DNA of 64,000 nucleotides from assembly GCA_012861695.1 (NCBI GenBank), contig JAAOOA010000277.1, positions 222,501 to 286,500 on the forward strand, read 5' to 3'. This DNA is from Trematomus loennbergii. Its lineage: Eukaryota > Chordata > Actinopteri > Perciformes > Nototheniidae. The notes under the pieces are model-generated. The model searched no databases. It saw only the letters and a list, made by a program, of their open reading frames with translations, and was not told where the DNA came from. The translations under genes were made by a program, and so were the position numbers. Positions within the stretch are counted from its first letter, which is position 1, and each line of letters begins with the position of its first letter. Shown here piece by piece: positions 12,365 to 23,586 of this stretch.

Positions 12365-12724
12365 AGAGAACAAGATCAAAATAACTCACAACTTCCTTCC
12401 TGTGTTCTCTTGACACTTAAAAGCAGCCCAACTGTTAAATGAATATTCACACCAACGTAGTGGTCTGAAATCTCCCAAAAAGTAAAAGTATGAGCAAATG
12501 CTAATGCAAGGTTTGGTCCATTAGTTCAAAGGAAGAGAAATCCTAACGCATACGATAACACTTGAATTAGAATTACTGCACACAGGTACACAAAACTCAC
12601 ACCAGGAGTAAACAATGTTTTTTTTTGGATATCTTGCTTGTTTTTCTTATTCCACTTATATGTACTGTACCTTTGTGTTTCAGAATACTCATTGATCACT
12701 GAGACAACAAACCAAGAACTGGAT

Positions 12725-12726
<2 letters not shown>

Positions 12727-12782
<56 letters not shown>

Positions 12783-12791
12783 ACACACACA

Positions 12792-12861
<70 letters not shown>
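12727..12861. repeat. (CA)n microsatellite
   Basis: About 135 bases of CA repeats with three short interruptions. Confidence 0.97.
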
Positions 12862-12862
<1 letters not shown>

Positions 12863-12921
12863 ATGTTTACATCACTTCAGGGGACATTACATTGACTTAC
12901 GTGCATTTCCAGGAAACTTAT

Positions 12922-12996
12922 CCTAACCTTAACCATAACCAACACATGCCTAACCCTAACCCTTACCCTTAACCTTACACTAACCCTAACCCTAAC
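12922..12996. repeat. Degenerate telomere-like (CCCTAA)n tract
   Basis: The tract mixes CCCTAA, CCTTAA and CCATAA units, ending with two exact TAACCC units. It is an interstitial telomere-like array and directly abuts the Penelope-like RT fragment. Confidence 0.8.
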
Positions 12997-12997
12997 T

Positions 12998-14915
12998 TCA
13001 GTCAGTGACTGCGGGTCTGAAACCTACAACATTACAGAATATATAGATCATTCATAAATCCCGTCTCCAAACTCCACCCTAGCTACATCCAGGACACATA
13101 TGACTTTGTTAACCTGTTAAGCACCAAGCCTGTTTTTCATGTTTCAGGCTCGCAAATGACATGCCCAAAACAAATGACTACAACTTAACTTCTAAAAGGG
13201 TTATATGAATAATTTATTTACATCTGTGAGTTGGATGTAGAAGTGTCAGAATCAATATAAATGTTTTTTATTTTAAAGAAATTCAGATTTTACATAGTAA
13301 AAAACTGTAAATTATAGTGTCCGTCCAACAATTATTTTTTACAGATAGTGAAAACTACCCTTGGATGATGGGTTAGTAGACTAAAACCTTTAGGAATCCA
13401 AAGTACAACATATAATAAGTACCCTGTATCAAGATTGATGCAAAACAAGTGACATTTGACCTTTTTAGAGAGGTTAGCCAAAACCACCCCACCTCTGAGG
13501 TGATTTGGGTGAAAATGTTTTTTTTTCTATATCTCTGGCCCCCCTTGCTCGATTTTGATGGTTGACACCTTTCTGACCGTTAGAGCCAATAGAATCAAAG
13601 GGGGAGGCCCACACACACACTCATTGTGAAGAGAAAAGGTGGGGGCTGCGCGCATGTAAATGTAAAGCAGAGTGGAGCTACATTCTAGCTCTGGCATTTG
13701 GAAACAAAAAAGCAGTTTTATTGCTTATGGATTATCAGAAATAATTTCAAAGAGGGCACAGATACATTGGATGGATTAACTGGATTAACTGCAGCATCGT
13801 CTTTTTATCGTTTTAATGCCATTGAAGACTAGTTTTGACCAAGGTAAGCCATGTTAGCGTTTCTAGCTACTTAGCTCCACTTGTTATGATGTACGCTTTC
13901 GTTTATAGCGTCGCAAATGTTTATCACTGAGTGTTGAGGTGGGCACCACTAGATTCAGTGTCTCCAGGACACCAAAAACGAGTGGGGCTGTGCATCTAGG
14001 ATAAGTAATAAGGGAGTTATTGTGAGTTTAAGTGCCGTTTTAGGTTACATTTTTTCGCTTGTGGATAATTCAGAGGCTGAGTGCTAGCATTGTGGGTTTT
14101 TTTTGGAAAAAAAAATGTAAAGGATCAGTTAGCTGAGTTTCTTCCCGTTACATGGATATAAAACATTCATAGTTTTATTAAATATTAAGATTCCTTAGAC
14201 GTTGTTTCCTGCAAATGACGCATTTATCCGCCCGGTACCGGGGGGGCTGTGCGTAACAGGTTAATAAAATAAAAAACCTCCCCATTCCCAGTCACACCCT
14301 TCTTTTTCTTTAGATATAGACTCCTTATACACCAATATTGAGACTCCACTTGGCCTCTCTGCACTTCAACACACCTTTAATAAATACCCAAACCCAGCCA
14401 GACCGACAGTCACATCCTCCAGTTACTCCACCTCACCCGCAATGATTTTGTTTTTAATAGTAACCAGTACCTCCAGCTGTGCGGTTGTGCTATGGGCCAC
14501 AAGTATGCTCCGCGTATGCGGACATATACCTGGCCCATTGGAGGAAACGGCCTTCATCAAGCTCACCCTCAAACCCCTCCTTTGGCACCACTCCACCGAT
14601 GACTTCACGACTTTCATGGACACACTCAACTCTCATCACCCTAAAATAACACTCAAACATACCCTTCAACCCCTCATAGTAGAGTTCCTGGACACCTGTG
14701 TCTTCCGTGAATCCAGCGACCTGACCAAAACACTGTCCACCAAAGTGATTTTTAAAGACATGGACCGACATGCACTCCTCCACAGGACCAGCTACCACCC
14801 AAAGCATACGTACAGAGGCTTAATCAAATCCCAGCTGATCCGCTTCCACAGGATCTGTACCTTTGCGGAGGATGTGGAGGAGGCTACCCAGCTAGAAATT
14901 CTTTGTTCTAAAAAT
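12998..14915 (+). pseudogene. Penelope-like reverse transcriptase fragment, interrupted by a TTAA element
   Basis: Left part (12998-13108) reads EYIDHFINPVSKLHPSYIQD. The right part (from 14265) reads NLPIPSHTLL, then after one lost base DIDSLYTNIETPLGL (RT motif A region), then CGCAMGHKYAP (about 14480-14515), FLDTCVF, HALLHRTSYHPKHTY and SQLIRFHRICTFAEDVEEAT (ending about 14890). These are hallmarks of Penelope-like RTs. Several frame changes and a loss of the YxDD region show it is dead. No GIY-YIG endonuclease is seen. Its 3' side is cut by the element starting at 14891. Confidence 0.7.
13109..14264. mobile_element. TTAA-site DNA transposon inserted in the RT fragment
   Basis: TTAA at 13109-13112 and 14261-14264 flank inverted ends CCTGTTAAGCAC and GTGCGTAACAGG. 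Removing it and one TTAA restores the reading frame of the surrounding RT, which confirms both borders. No transposase frame was recognised, so it is a non-autonomous piggyBac-like element by target-site criterion. Confidence 0.75.
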
Positions 14916-14970
14916 ATTCTGAGAATGTTACATTCATTGTTCTAGGAATGTTTTCAGCGGGAAGTTTCTT

Positions 14971-15440
14971 TTTGGTTCCCAGAACGTTCTTCTGAAAGGT
15001 AGGATAACGTTCTCTAAAAACATTCTTAAAATGTTTGGTGATAACCTTCCTAAAATGTTTTTGATAACATTGTTAGAACATTATGCCCTACTATTCTTAA
15101 AACGTTTTCAGCAGAAGCTTTTATTTTGGTTCCCAGAATGTTCTTCTGAAAGGTAGGATAACATTCTTTAAAAACATTCTTAAAATGTTTGGTGATAACC
15201 TTCCTAAAATGTTTTTGATAACATTGTCAGAACATTATGCCCTACTATTCTTAAAACGTTTTCAGCAGAAGCTTTTATTTTGGTTCCCAGAAGTTCTTCT
15301 GAAAGGTAGGATAACATTCTCTAAAAACATTCTTAAAATGTTTTTGATAACATTGTTAGAACACTATGCCCTACTGTTCTTAAAACGTTTTCAGCTGCAA
15401 GTTAGATTTTTTATGTTGCCAGAATGTTATTATTTTAGAG
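14971..15440. repeat. Tandem repeat of about 152-base units
   Basis: Three full units and one partial unit, each with TTTTGGTTCCCAGAA, GAAAGGTAGGATAAC and CTTAAAACGTTTTCAGC, lie in a row. The same motif occurs once, inverted, at 17790-17900. Confidence 0.8.
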
Positions 15441-15762
15441 AACGATAACATGCTTTATGTTTAAAACATTATGCAAATGTTCTGTGGTAACAATTTACTA
15501 CAATATTTTTACATTATTAGAACATAAAGACATAATATTCCTGATTGTTCAACTCAAAATTCCTGGGTAACTGGACTGACCACTGTGGTCATTAGGATGA
15601 TTTTGATAGTTTACTTAGCTATTGGAATTTGACTATTAACACATGTTAAAGGATGACGGAATCAGCTGGTGAAAGTAACATTTGTTTATTAGAAAAGGGG
15701 AGCTGGGAGTGGAGGTTGGTTATGGCCAGTGGCGTTTCTATGTGTACAAAACTGGGGGGGCA

Positions 15763-15927
15763 GAGAGAGGTGGGGGGAGAGAGAGAGAGGGGGGGGACAG
15801 AGAGAGGGGGGAGGAGAGAGAGAAAGAGGGGGGAGAGAGAGAGGGGGGGGGACAGAGAGAGGTGGGGGGGAGTGAGAGAGAGAGGGAGAGAGAGAGAGAG
15901 AGAGGGGGGAGAGGGGGGGGGGGGGGA
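15763..15927. repeat. (GA/GGGGA)n purine-rich low-complexity tract
   Basis: Almost pure purine on the plus strand. Open frames across it on both strands are artefacts of composition. Confidence 0.95.
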
Positions 15928-16241
15928 GTGTCAAATTACATACTGAAGACCACACGGAGCAACACTGTCAGCACATACATGTACGTACACTGTGTACGTA
16001 AATGTACGGTACACAGCGTGGGGATGTCATATTGTAATGCACCTTAATACATAAGTAAAGGGCACCATCACAAAGCAATTCTTAACAACAACAACAACAA
16101 CAACCATAATGCTTTAGCATTAAAACACCATAGACTGTAAATATAAGGAAAACACAGACACTCATCACCGAGGTCACAATATCAATCGATCCAGCAGAGG
16201 CAAAACACAGAAGATCAACAAAATATATGACATAAATGAAC

Positions 16242-16799
16242 TTACCAAAGCTGAAGGCTCACTTGAAAAGAAAAGCGGCGAGGAGCAGCGACGAGTCCGC
16301 CGACTCGTCGTGGCCCCGCAGTGCTCTCACATTTCCCACACAGTTTAATACAGGTGATGATCCGACCCAACACGTACCTGTTTTCTTCCACCTTCCTATT
16401 ATGATCATCAATGCCGCGTCTGTAGGCGCTGTCAATCTGAGCTGCAACATTCACCCTTCCCAGTAATCCCAATTTTACGGCATTTTCCAAGTGACTGTTG
16501 CTGCTCTCATGCTTCATTGTCCTCTCCGATAGATGCTTTAAGTCCTTGTAACCTGTCCTCGACCAAGTACCTTGATCTTCACCAAAAAGCAGGCAAGGAA
16601 AGCAAAAGAGGGAATTCTTCTGGATGCTCGCCGTTAGCCATTTTTTAGCAAACCACTCAGCATTAAACCCGCGGTTCACTTTGCCCGCAGTCGGGACCAT
16701 TTGGAAATCCGGTGGATGGTGGGCACCGAGGCGCTTTACCTCCAGTTTCTCTCCGAGACTAAGTGTCTCAAATGTGTGTAAATGGTCAACTTCATTCAT
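16242..16799 (-). pseudogene. hAT transposase N-terminal fragment (TTF-type zinc finger/ZMYM1-like)
   Basis: The frame contains FAKKWLTASIQKNSLFCFPC, LLFGEDQGTWSRTGYKDLKH and HESSNSHLENAVKL, the TTF-type zinc-finger region of hAT transposases related to ZMYM1. A frame change near 16310-16330 then leads into ALRGHDES, a further hallmark of this family. The catalytic middle and dimerisation end are missing, so the copy is non-functional. Confidence 0.8.
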
Positions 16800-17319
16800 T
16801 TTCTTTCCGTGTTTTACTTCTTTTAATCGCTGGTGATGCTAGCTATATGCTGCTCTCTCGTCTCCTCTTCACACTACACGTGACGTTTCGCAGCACTGCA
16901 CACGTGACATATTTACAGCCAATCAGTTCTGAATTATGTGAGATGACGTATGGTGGGGATGGCAGCTCTGTGCCCTATGGTCTTTTTTGCCACACACATT
17001 ACATTGAAAAATACTCTGAGCATGCGCAGTGTAGTTTTTACAGTCAACATTCACTTTGACAGTGAGAGGGTGGGGCATGATCAGGTTTTGTCCCACATGG
17101 CTCAAACGGCACTGTAGACACTAATTAGAAGAACACAGACTAAAACAGCAATGTACAGACGAATCAGATGATTAAACATGACCTTAAAATATATTTTATA
17201 TTTTTTTTATTTCTTTTTTTGCATCTCTCTTTGCATTTTTTGTAATCATTATGTGTAATACTTTCTGCTGACACTAGGTGGGGCTGTGCCCCTAATGACC
17301 AGTCGCCACTGGTTATGGC

Positions 17320-17789
17320 AGCAGTGGGAAACAGTTGTTCCAGGGTGGAGAGGCCTGGCTGGTATTGGGAGTGTGGAAGGCCTTGGATTCCTCCTGGGAG
17401 AGACATACAAATGAGTGTGAGGCAAAAGCAGGCAAAGTTGTCAAAGAATATGCTGGCAAAAAGCTAGAGCGGCACGCAACAAACGGTTCACGGCAACAAT
17501 CCGGCAGGGAATGAGTGCAGGCTGCAGGCTTTCATAGTGTGGCTGATGAGCAGGTTGCAGGTGTGGTTGATTGGAGATTGCTCCCAGCCGTGTAGAGCAG
17601 ACCAGCAGGCAGGTGGGGGGGGAACACACACAGTAGAAACAAACACATACAAACACTAACAGGGGTTTCAGGGACGGGCAGTGATAGTCGGTCCGTTCTT
17701 CTATGTCTGTCTTTGGTTTTCTAAGTGTTATTCGATCCATATGACAATAGAGATATGTGCATAAACAACAAAAACACTTGGGTATAATG
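17320..17789. other. Internal part of the long-TIR element
   Basis: No gene is supported. The G-rich stretch continues the host element interrupted by the hAT copy; the short minus-strand open frames here match nothing I know. Confidence 0.4.
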
Positions 17790-18110
17790 TTCGAACAATG
17801 TTATCACCAAACATTTTAAGAATGTTTTTAGAGAACGTTATCCTACCTTTCAGAAGTACATTCTAGGAACCAAAAAAAACTTCTCGATGAAGCCATTCCT
17901 AGAATAATGAATGGTAACATTCTCAGAATGTTTTGAGAACCAACAATGTCTAGCTGGGAACTCAGACATGCCTATGCAAACATACAATATCATGAATTAC
18001 ATGCTTGTTTGTTTTTTAAAAAGGAAAATGTGGTGACATCAGATTTTTTTTAAACATCCTTTTCAAACAAATGCAACACGTTTGTATTTTAAAGCGCACG
18101 ACAAATAAAT

Positions 18111-18318
18111 CTGGGGTTACGTATTGTAACCCAGCTTCTATGAGTATAGGCGCAGCCCTCTAAGGCTATCGCTATTGGGTAATCCCACTGCGCATGCGCA
18201 GCACTGACAGACTTAATCCACGCCCACCTATGACGTGGGCCCCACCTACGGTCTCACTTCCGTATAAATAGGAAGTATGCCCGTCAATCTGCTCCCACAC
18301 AAACAGCTTTTCTTCAGC
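18111..18318. repeat. DIRS 3' terminal repeat (inverted relative to 23587-23763)
   Basis: Core 18155-18298 pairs with 23597-23740 with almost no mismatch. The outer 40 bases (18111-18154) differ from the other end and are matched instead in the internal complementary region. Confidence 0.9.
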
Positions 18319-18344
18319 TATTCGCGGAGCCAGTGGGGCCCGAA

Positions 18345-18446
18345 CCTTAGAGGGCTGCGCCTATACTCATAGAAGCTGGGTTACAATACGTAACCCCAGT
18401 TCTATTTCGTATAAGGCTTCGCCCTCTAAGGCTATCGCTATTGGGT
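18345..18446. repeat. DIRS internal complementary region
   Basis: Bases 18345 to about 18400 are the reverse complement of the left end of the element; bases from about 18399 to 18446 are the reverse complement of the right end. The two halves share a dinucleotide AG at the joint. Confidence 0.9.
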
Positions 18447-18689
18447 TAAGGGCGAAGCAGGATGTAGTCCACGCCCCACTGGTCCGTCCGTTACCAGAAG
18501 TACAAAAACACATCTACTCAATTAATAACCCATGCGTAAAGGAGCATCACAGTCCCTGGAAATATAGCATTTTAAAAAGTAGAGATAAAAAATCCCACTT
18601 GTTAAAACGATAAAAGAGGGGGAAAAGGGGCAGCTCTCTCAGTGCCGACAGGTAGGAGAGAGGGCACACCGTTCAGTCTCTGACATTAC

Positions 18690-19727
18690 TCAATCTGACA
18701 GGACACTGAGTACTGAATGAGTAAGAGAGGAATGGGAGACATCCCTCAAATAAAAACGAATAAAAGAGCAGGGGGAAGACCAAGATGCCGCAGTGCAAAT
18801 GTCTTCCACTGTCATTCCTCCGTGCAAAGCCGTAGAGGTTGAAATTCCTCTGATGCTGTGCGCTTTGATGTTTTCCGGGGGATCCTTCCCAGAGGAGACA
18901 TACGCCTGTGACACAGCCTCACACAACCAGTGTGACAGGCGCTGTGCAGACAGAGGCTGCCCTATTGAGTGCTCTCTGTGATGCACAAACAGGCGCTGGG
19001 ATCTACGCAACGTGGCTGTGCGTGCAATATAGCATGACAGCGCACGTACGGGACAGAGGAGATGAGATGTGGCTTCTTCCTCCGATGAGTGAGGAGGAGG
19101 GAAGAAACCATCCAAAGTTATCACTCTTGATCTAAAAGAGCTTGTGATAACCTTTGGCATAAAAGCCGGGTTAGGGCGCAAAACAGCTGAGCTGCCATCT
19201 CCTTGGATCTGGAGGCATGACGGAGCCACAGAGAGAGCAGACAAATCACTCACCCTTTTAGCTGATGTTAGGGCCAAGAGCAGAGCTACTTTGGCTGACA
19301 AGAACTTCAGGGGGACCTGATATAAAGGTTCGAATGGAGCTTTACTCAGTGCGCGTAACACCAACGCCAAATCCCATTGAGGCGCCAAAGCGCGTGACAC
19401 CGGTCTGAGTCTCTGTACTCCCCGTAGAAAGCGTGTTGTCAGAGGGTGACTAAACACCGTACTGACACCAAACCCTACGTGGCAAGATGAGATGGCAGCA
19501 GCGTACGTTTTGACCGTGCTATAAGCCAAATTCCTGTCTAGTAAGGTCTGGAGGAACGACAGCACGTGAGGCAGGGGGCACGTAACGGGGTCCAGGCTTT
19601 TCCCTACACACCAGCGCTGGAACGCTGCCCATTTGGCTGTGTTGGACGCCGCCCTTGAACCCTGAATGGTACTAATAACATTTTTAGAGAGGCCCATCCC
19701 CTCTAAATGTTCCCGTTCAGGGGCCAT
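18690..19727 (-). CDS. DIRS tyrosine recombinase
   Basis: From the ATG at 19727 this gives 345 residues. The N-terminal SAM-like region (KWAAFQRWC ... LPHVLSFLQTLLDRNLAYST) is followed by the catalytic residues: Arg in LTSAKRVSDLSAL, HxxR in KAHSIRGISTS, a Trp in AASWSS and the nucleophilic Tyr in FIRFYLRDV. No break is seen. It would recombine the circular cDNA into the genome in place of an integrase. The same open frame continues upstream without a stop to 23282, across the RT region. Confidence 0.88.
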   Translation of the reverse strand: MAPEREHLEGMGLSKNVISTIQGSRAASNTAKWAAFQRWCVGKSLDPVTCPLPHVLSFLQTLLDRNLAYSTVKTYAAAISSCHVGFGVSTVFSHPLTTRFLRGVQRLRPVSRALAPQWDLALVLRALSKAPFEPLYQVPLKFLSAKVALLLALTSAKRVSDLSALSVAPSCLQIQGDGSSAVLRPNPAFMPKVITSSFRSRVITLDGFFPPPHSSEEEATSHLLCPVRALSCYIARTATLRRSQRLFVHHREHSIGQPLSAQRLSHWLCEAVSQAYVSSGKDPPENIKAHSIRGISTSTALHGGMTVEDICTAASWSSPCSFIRFYLRDVSHSSLTHSVLSVLSD

Positions 19728-21721
19728 GCCCACAAACGTTGGCCCAATACTGGGTGACCGCTGATCGCTCCCTCCACCTGGGAGAGAGCGTCCCTGCGCC
19801 ACGGAATTTCCCACGGCCTCCCTGACAGCATCCGCTGTAGGCATGGAAACCAGGACGCTCCCGTGCGTTCCGGTGCTATTAAAATCGCTGTCAGTCTCTC
19901 CTCCTGCACTCGGTCCAGGAACCGAGGGATCAGAGGGACTGGTGGGAAAGCGTATAACAACACCTTTGGCCACGGCCTGTGTGCGAACGCGTCCACGCCC
20001 AGGGGGGGGTGGTCCTGCGTTCTCAGGGAGAACCAGAGGGCACACTGCGCGTTCTCGCGTGCAGCGAACAGATCCACCTCCGCTCTCCCGAACCTGCTCC
20101 ATACCTGGGAGACCAATTCGGGGTGGAGGCTCCAGTCCCCTTGGCGAGGACCTCCTCTGGACATGAGGTCCGCCCCTCTGTTCAACACGCCGGGAATATA
20201 CACCGCTCTGATAGAGAGTACGTGTGTTTGCGCCCAGCACAGCAGCCGCCTGGCTGTGCTCAGCAGCTGCGCTGATCGTACGCCTCCCTGGCGATTTATG
20301 TATGCCGCCGCTGCTCTGTTGTCTGTCCGAATCAACACATGTTGATTGAACAGCAACGGGGCGAAGTGCTGGATTACTCTCCATACGGAGATTAACTCCA
20401 GCACGTTTATGTGGAGAGACATGCGAGCCGGCCACTGTCCCCCCACTGCCTGCGACATGCACGTTCCTCCCCAGCCTGCGAGAGATGCGTCTGTGAACAC
20501 CGCTGTGTGTGACGTCACTCTGCCCAGGGGAACCCCCACTGACAGGACGTGGAGATTTTTCCAATAGGCTAAATCCAAACCCACGGAAGGGGGAATGTAC
20601 ACCATGCGTCTCTTCTGCCGCACGGGGTCGATGTGCAGGCGAATAAACCACCTCTGGAGTCTCCTCATGTGAAGGAGTCCCAGAGGGATCACCACGTGAC
20701 CAGCTGACATCATGCCCAACAGCTGCATCACGGAGAGGGCTGTCACCACCCTGCGAGGTGTGACGCGTCGGAGGAGAGCTGTCACTTTCTCCACTCTCTG
20801 CTGTGAGAGTCGCGCTCTCATGAGGGCTGAGTTCAATTCCACTCCCAGATAAATGATAACCTGGGAGGGAAGAGGACAGCTCTTCTTCCAGTTGACAATG
20901 AAACCCAGGCTTGACAGATGAGATACGAGCTGTACCGTCTGTAAAGCAGCCTCCTCCTTGGATCGAGCCAGCAACAGCAGGTCGTCCAGATAAAATAACA
21001 CCCTCATCCCTCCTCTGTGAAGCGGCTCCAGAGCCGTCTCCACACACTTTGAAAAAGTGCGAGGAGCCAGGGAGTATCCGAACGGCAGTCGATTGAACTG
21101 GTACGAAATTCCCTGGAAAGAAAAACGCAGGAATTTCCTGTGTTTCGGGATTATGGTTATGTGGAAGTAGGCATCCTTCAGGTCTATTGACGTAAACCAG
21201 TCCCCCTAGTGAACGTATTCCAGCACCTGTTTGATTGTCAGCATATGAAAAGGTCTTTTCATTATCACCCTGTTGAATGCTGACAGATCGAGGATGGGTC
21301 TCATTCCCCCGGTCTTTTTTGGGATAAGAAAATAACGGGAGTAAAACCCCCGATTTTCTTCCCCTTGAGGAACTCTGGAAATCGCACTTTTTACCAGGAG
21401 TTCCTGCAGCTCCTCCTGGAGCGCAAGACACTGTTCTTGGGATGACAGGAGTGTTTCCTGAATCCCATTGAACTGCGGGGGAGGGGAGGCGAATTGCAGA
21501 GAGTACCCTCTGCTGATCAGCCTGCTCATCCATCTGTCCATCAAACATATCCGCCGCCACTCTGAGCAATGCTCCGAGAGCGGGCAAACCTGTTCTTGTT
21601 GTGCTGTGGTAGTCATGGTGACGAGCCATGCCAGAGCCCTTGCCGCTGTTGCTCGTGAAGCAACCCAAGGGGGGCCCCGCCCGAAAGGGCTGGGACGGGG
21701 TCTCCACACACTGCATCTCAC
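19703..21721 (-). pseudogene. DIRS reverse transcriptase/RNase H/methylase-like ORF with one in-frame TAG
   Basis: RT motifs in order are IPKKTGGMRPILDLSAFN, SIDLKDAYFHI, LPFGYSLAPRTFSK and the catalytic VLFYLDDLLLLA (YLDD). RNase H follows with VFTDASLAGWG, HINVLELISVW and IRTDNRAAAAYIN, then the DIRS methylase-like end (VDLFAARENAQCALWFSL). A single TAG at about 21206-21208 falls between the fingers and motif A. Everything else is open for 2 kb. The 3' end overlaps the recombinase start by 25 bases. Confidence 0.88.
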
Positions 21722-23505
21722 CCCGGCCTGAGGAAAGAGCGGAGGTGTGTGCAGTGCTATTCATACAGCGCGTAATAACAGCCCTAGGCTCATTACGACC
21801 GTGTGAAGCAGGCACACCTGGGACAGAGGAAAAACCGTGCTGCCTGCTAACCGACAGGTCAGAGGCAGCCTGCTCAAACGGCGAGCCCAGCTGTCTGTTA
21901 ACCGACAGGTTACAAACAGCTGGTTTATGCAACGAATCTTGCTGTCTGTTAACCGACAGATTAACAACAGTCGGCCTGACTAGTGTGGGGGAAATGTCCC
22001 CCAAAAAGTCACTTTCGGCTCTGCTTCCTCGGAGGCTCTCTCGGAGCCGGAGGAGCAGACCAGGAGCGGGGGTTCTTCGTTCCCCTCCGACTCGTCGCCT
22101 GGAGACTCTGTCTCTGTGGCGGAGGAGCGGAGACATGGGACGGTGCCCCCGCAGCCGCCGAAGGGCGATTCTGGCGCCGCTGCTGATCTCGCCGTTGCCC
22201 GCGCTGCCCTGCTGAGACTGTTGCAGGTGCTGCGGGCGCTGCTGTCGCTGCTGTTGCTGGGGACGTCTGTCCGGCTGAAGCCATCCGACGTGACGCCGTA
22301 TGTCGTCTGCCTGCTCCGATGCAGACTTCCTTGACTCCACCATGGTGTGGAACTGAGGTCCGAACAGTCCGTCCGGACTGATTGGAGCCTCTATCAGCTC
22401 CTTCCCTGCACCCTCCGGTATAGATCCCTGCTGTAGCCAGAGGTACCGGTGGCCCTGAGTCGCCCACGTCGCAATCCGCGCCTGCGAAACTGCGACTGCG
22501 GCGCTCAGGGTAAGTGCAGTGCTGGCCGCCTTACCGATCTCCTCAGCCTCCCCTGAGGACATGGTGTCGGACTGCTCAGCTATACGTACCATGGAATTCA
22601 CCAGCAACGCAATATTGTTGGCCGCCGCTGACGCCTGGTAAGCACACTGGTGCATCCGGTCGGTCTGTCGGGCGACAAACTGATCTCTGGAGGCAGTCAG
22701 CATGGGTCGCCGTCCGGCAACCGTGCTGGTCTGCTTAACTCCAAAAAACGTCGTGAGGCTCGGCTCCAGAGGCGGCACGGTCGGAAAACCCTTATCCGTA
22801 AATCCCTCCACCCTCGTGAGGGGAGCGTACGTGGATACAGGAGCCCTCAGTGTCCTGGGGTTCGCCGCCGCCCCCTCCTGGTACTTCCTAATGGGTGGGA
22901 AGCGTGGCCAGATCGGGTCACTCCTGACCCTCTGTGCCTGGGAGAACACCCCGGACATGTCATCCGAAAACGTGCTCTCCTGAGCTGGGGGAACGCGGAG
23001 ATCTCGCCAGGCGGCTGCCTTAGAGATGTCTCCGGGAGTTCCTGGAGAATTCCGCCAATCGACGGCAGAGCCGTGACGGCGGAGAGAGAGACCACTGGTC
23101 CGTCTACCGGACTTACACCGGGACCCCGCTCTGTCTCCTCCGTCCGGAGGAGAGAGAGGATGGGGGAACCACCTGGTGATCCATGAATGGAGGGGCGTAG
23201 TCGTCCGACTCGTGCCCTCCACTCGGATCCAAGAAGTCCAGGGCCTCGTCCACAGAGTAAACCTCTGGGACTGCCCAATCATCCTCTACCTCAGCAGCAG
23301 CGAGAGCGTCCGCTCTCTGCTGTCTGAGGGCCAGAGGGAGCCGGGCACATAATGAGCATGACACCTGTGGGGAAAGAGCAGCTTTCGCATGCTCTAACCC
23401 CAAGCAGGACTCACACTGTGAGTGTTTGTCAAAACTCATTATGTAGCCCGCCTCACATGAAAGGCAGTTCCGGACGCAGCCCTGACTTACCTTGCTCATC
23501 TCCAT
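21722..23505 (-). pseudogene. DIRS gag, with frame changes
   Basis: It begins MEMSKVSQGCVRNC with a Cys-rich N terminus (CLSCEAGYIMSF; CESCLGLEHAKAAL) typical of DIRS gag. The first frame stops at 23113; similarity passes to a second frame (about 23100-23030) and then to a third (from about 23020), with RVRSDPIWPRFPPIRKYQEG and NNIALLVNSMVRIAEQSD, ending in a Gln-rich stretch. Two frame changes break it. The exact C-terminal limit is unclear because the frame stays open into the RT region. Confidence 0.75.
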
Positions 23506-23586
23506 CTTTCCACTAGAAACAAAGCTTCGTAAGGGAGGAATCTTTGTTTTCTAATGTGCCTGCTACAGTGCTTCTGCTACTACGTG

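Larger units (their letters stand above)
15727..17311 (-). mobile_element. hAT transposon copy with perfect 8-bp target duplication
   Basis: GTTATGGC is present at 15719-15726 and again at 17312-17319. Ends are CAGTGGCG and CGCCACTG. The 1,585-base element carries a damaged transposase fragment on the minus strand and low-complexity tracts. Eight-base duplications and CAG-TG ends are defining hAT features. Confidence 0.9.
14891..17955. mobile_element. Long-TIR DNA element with subterminal tandem repeats, carrying a nested hAT
   Basis: The left end (CAGCTAGAAATTCTTTG, onward for more than 150 bases) is the reverse complement, with some mismatches, of the right end (17790-17955, ending GTCTAGCTG). 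Near the left end the sequence is reiterated as about 152-base units. I do not see an obvious target duplication. The middle is mostly the hAT copy at 15727-17311; without it the element would be about 1.5 kb. The superfamily is not assigned. Confidence 0.6.

Noticed and set aside
12526..12926. Cys/Val or His/Thr repeat proteins
   Set aside because: Translation of the (CA)n microsatellite.
15653..16047. Open frames of Arg/Glu/Gly or Pro/Ser/Leu repeats
   Set aside because: Translation of a purine-rich low-complexity tract.
16923..17105. Minus-strand frame with a CCHC-like motif CNVCGKKDHRAQSC
   Set aside because: It fits a zinc-knuckle spacing, but it is short, lies within the hAT element's end region and has no gag context; chance is likely.
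19843..22334. Long plus-strand open frames opposite the DIRS ORFs
   Set aside because: They are shadows caused by the G+C-rich coding strand; none has recognisable domains.
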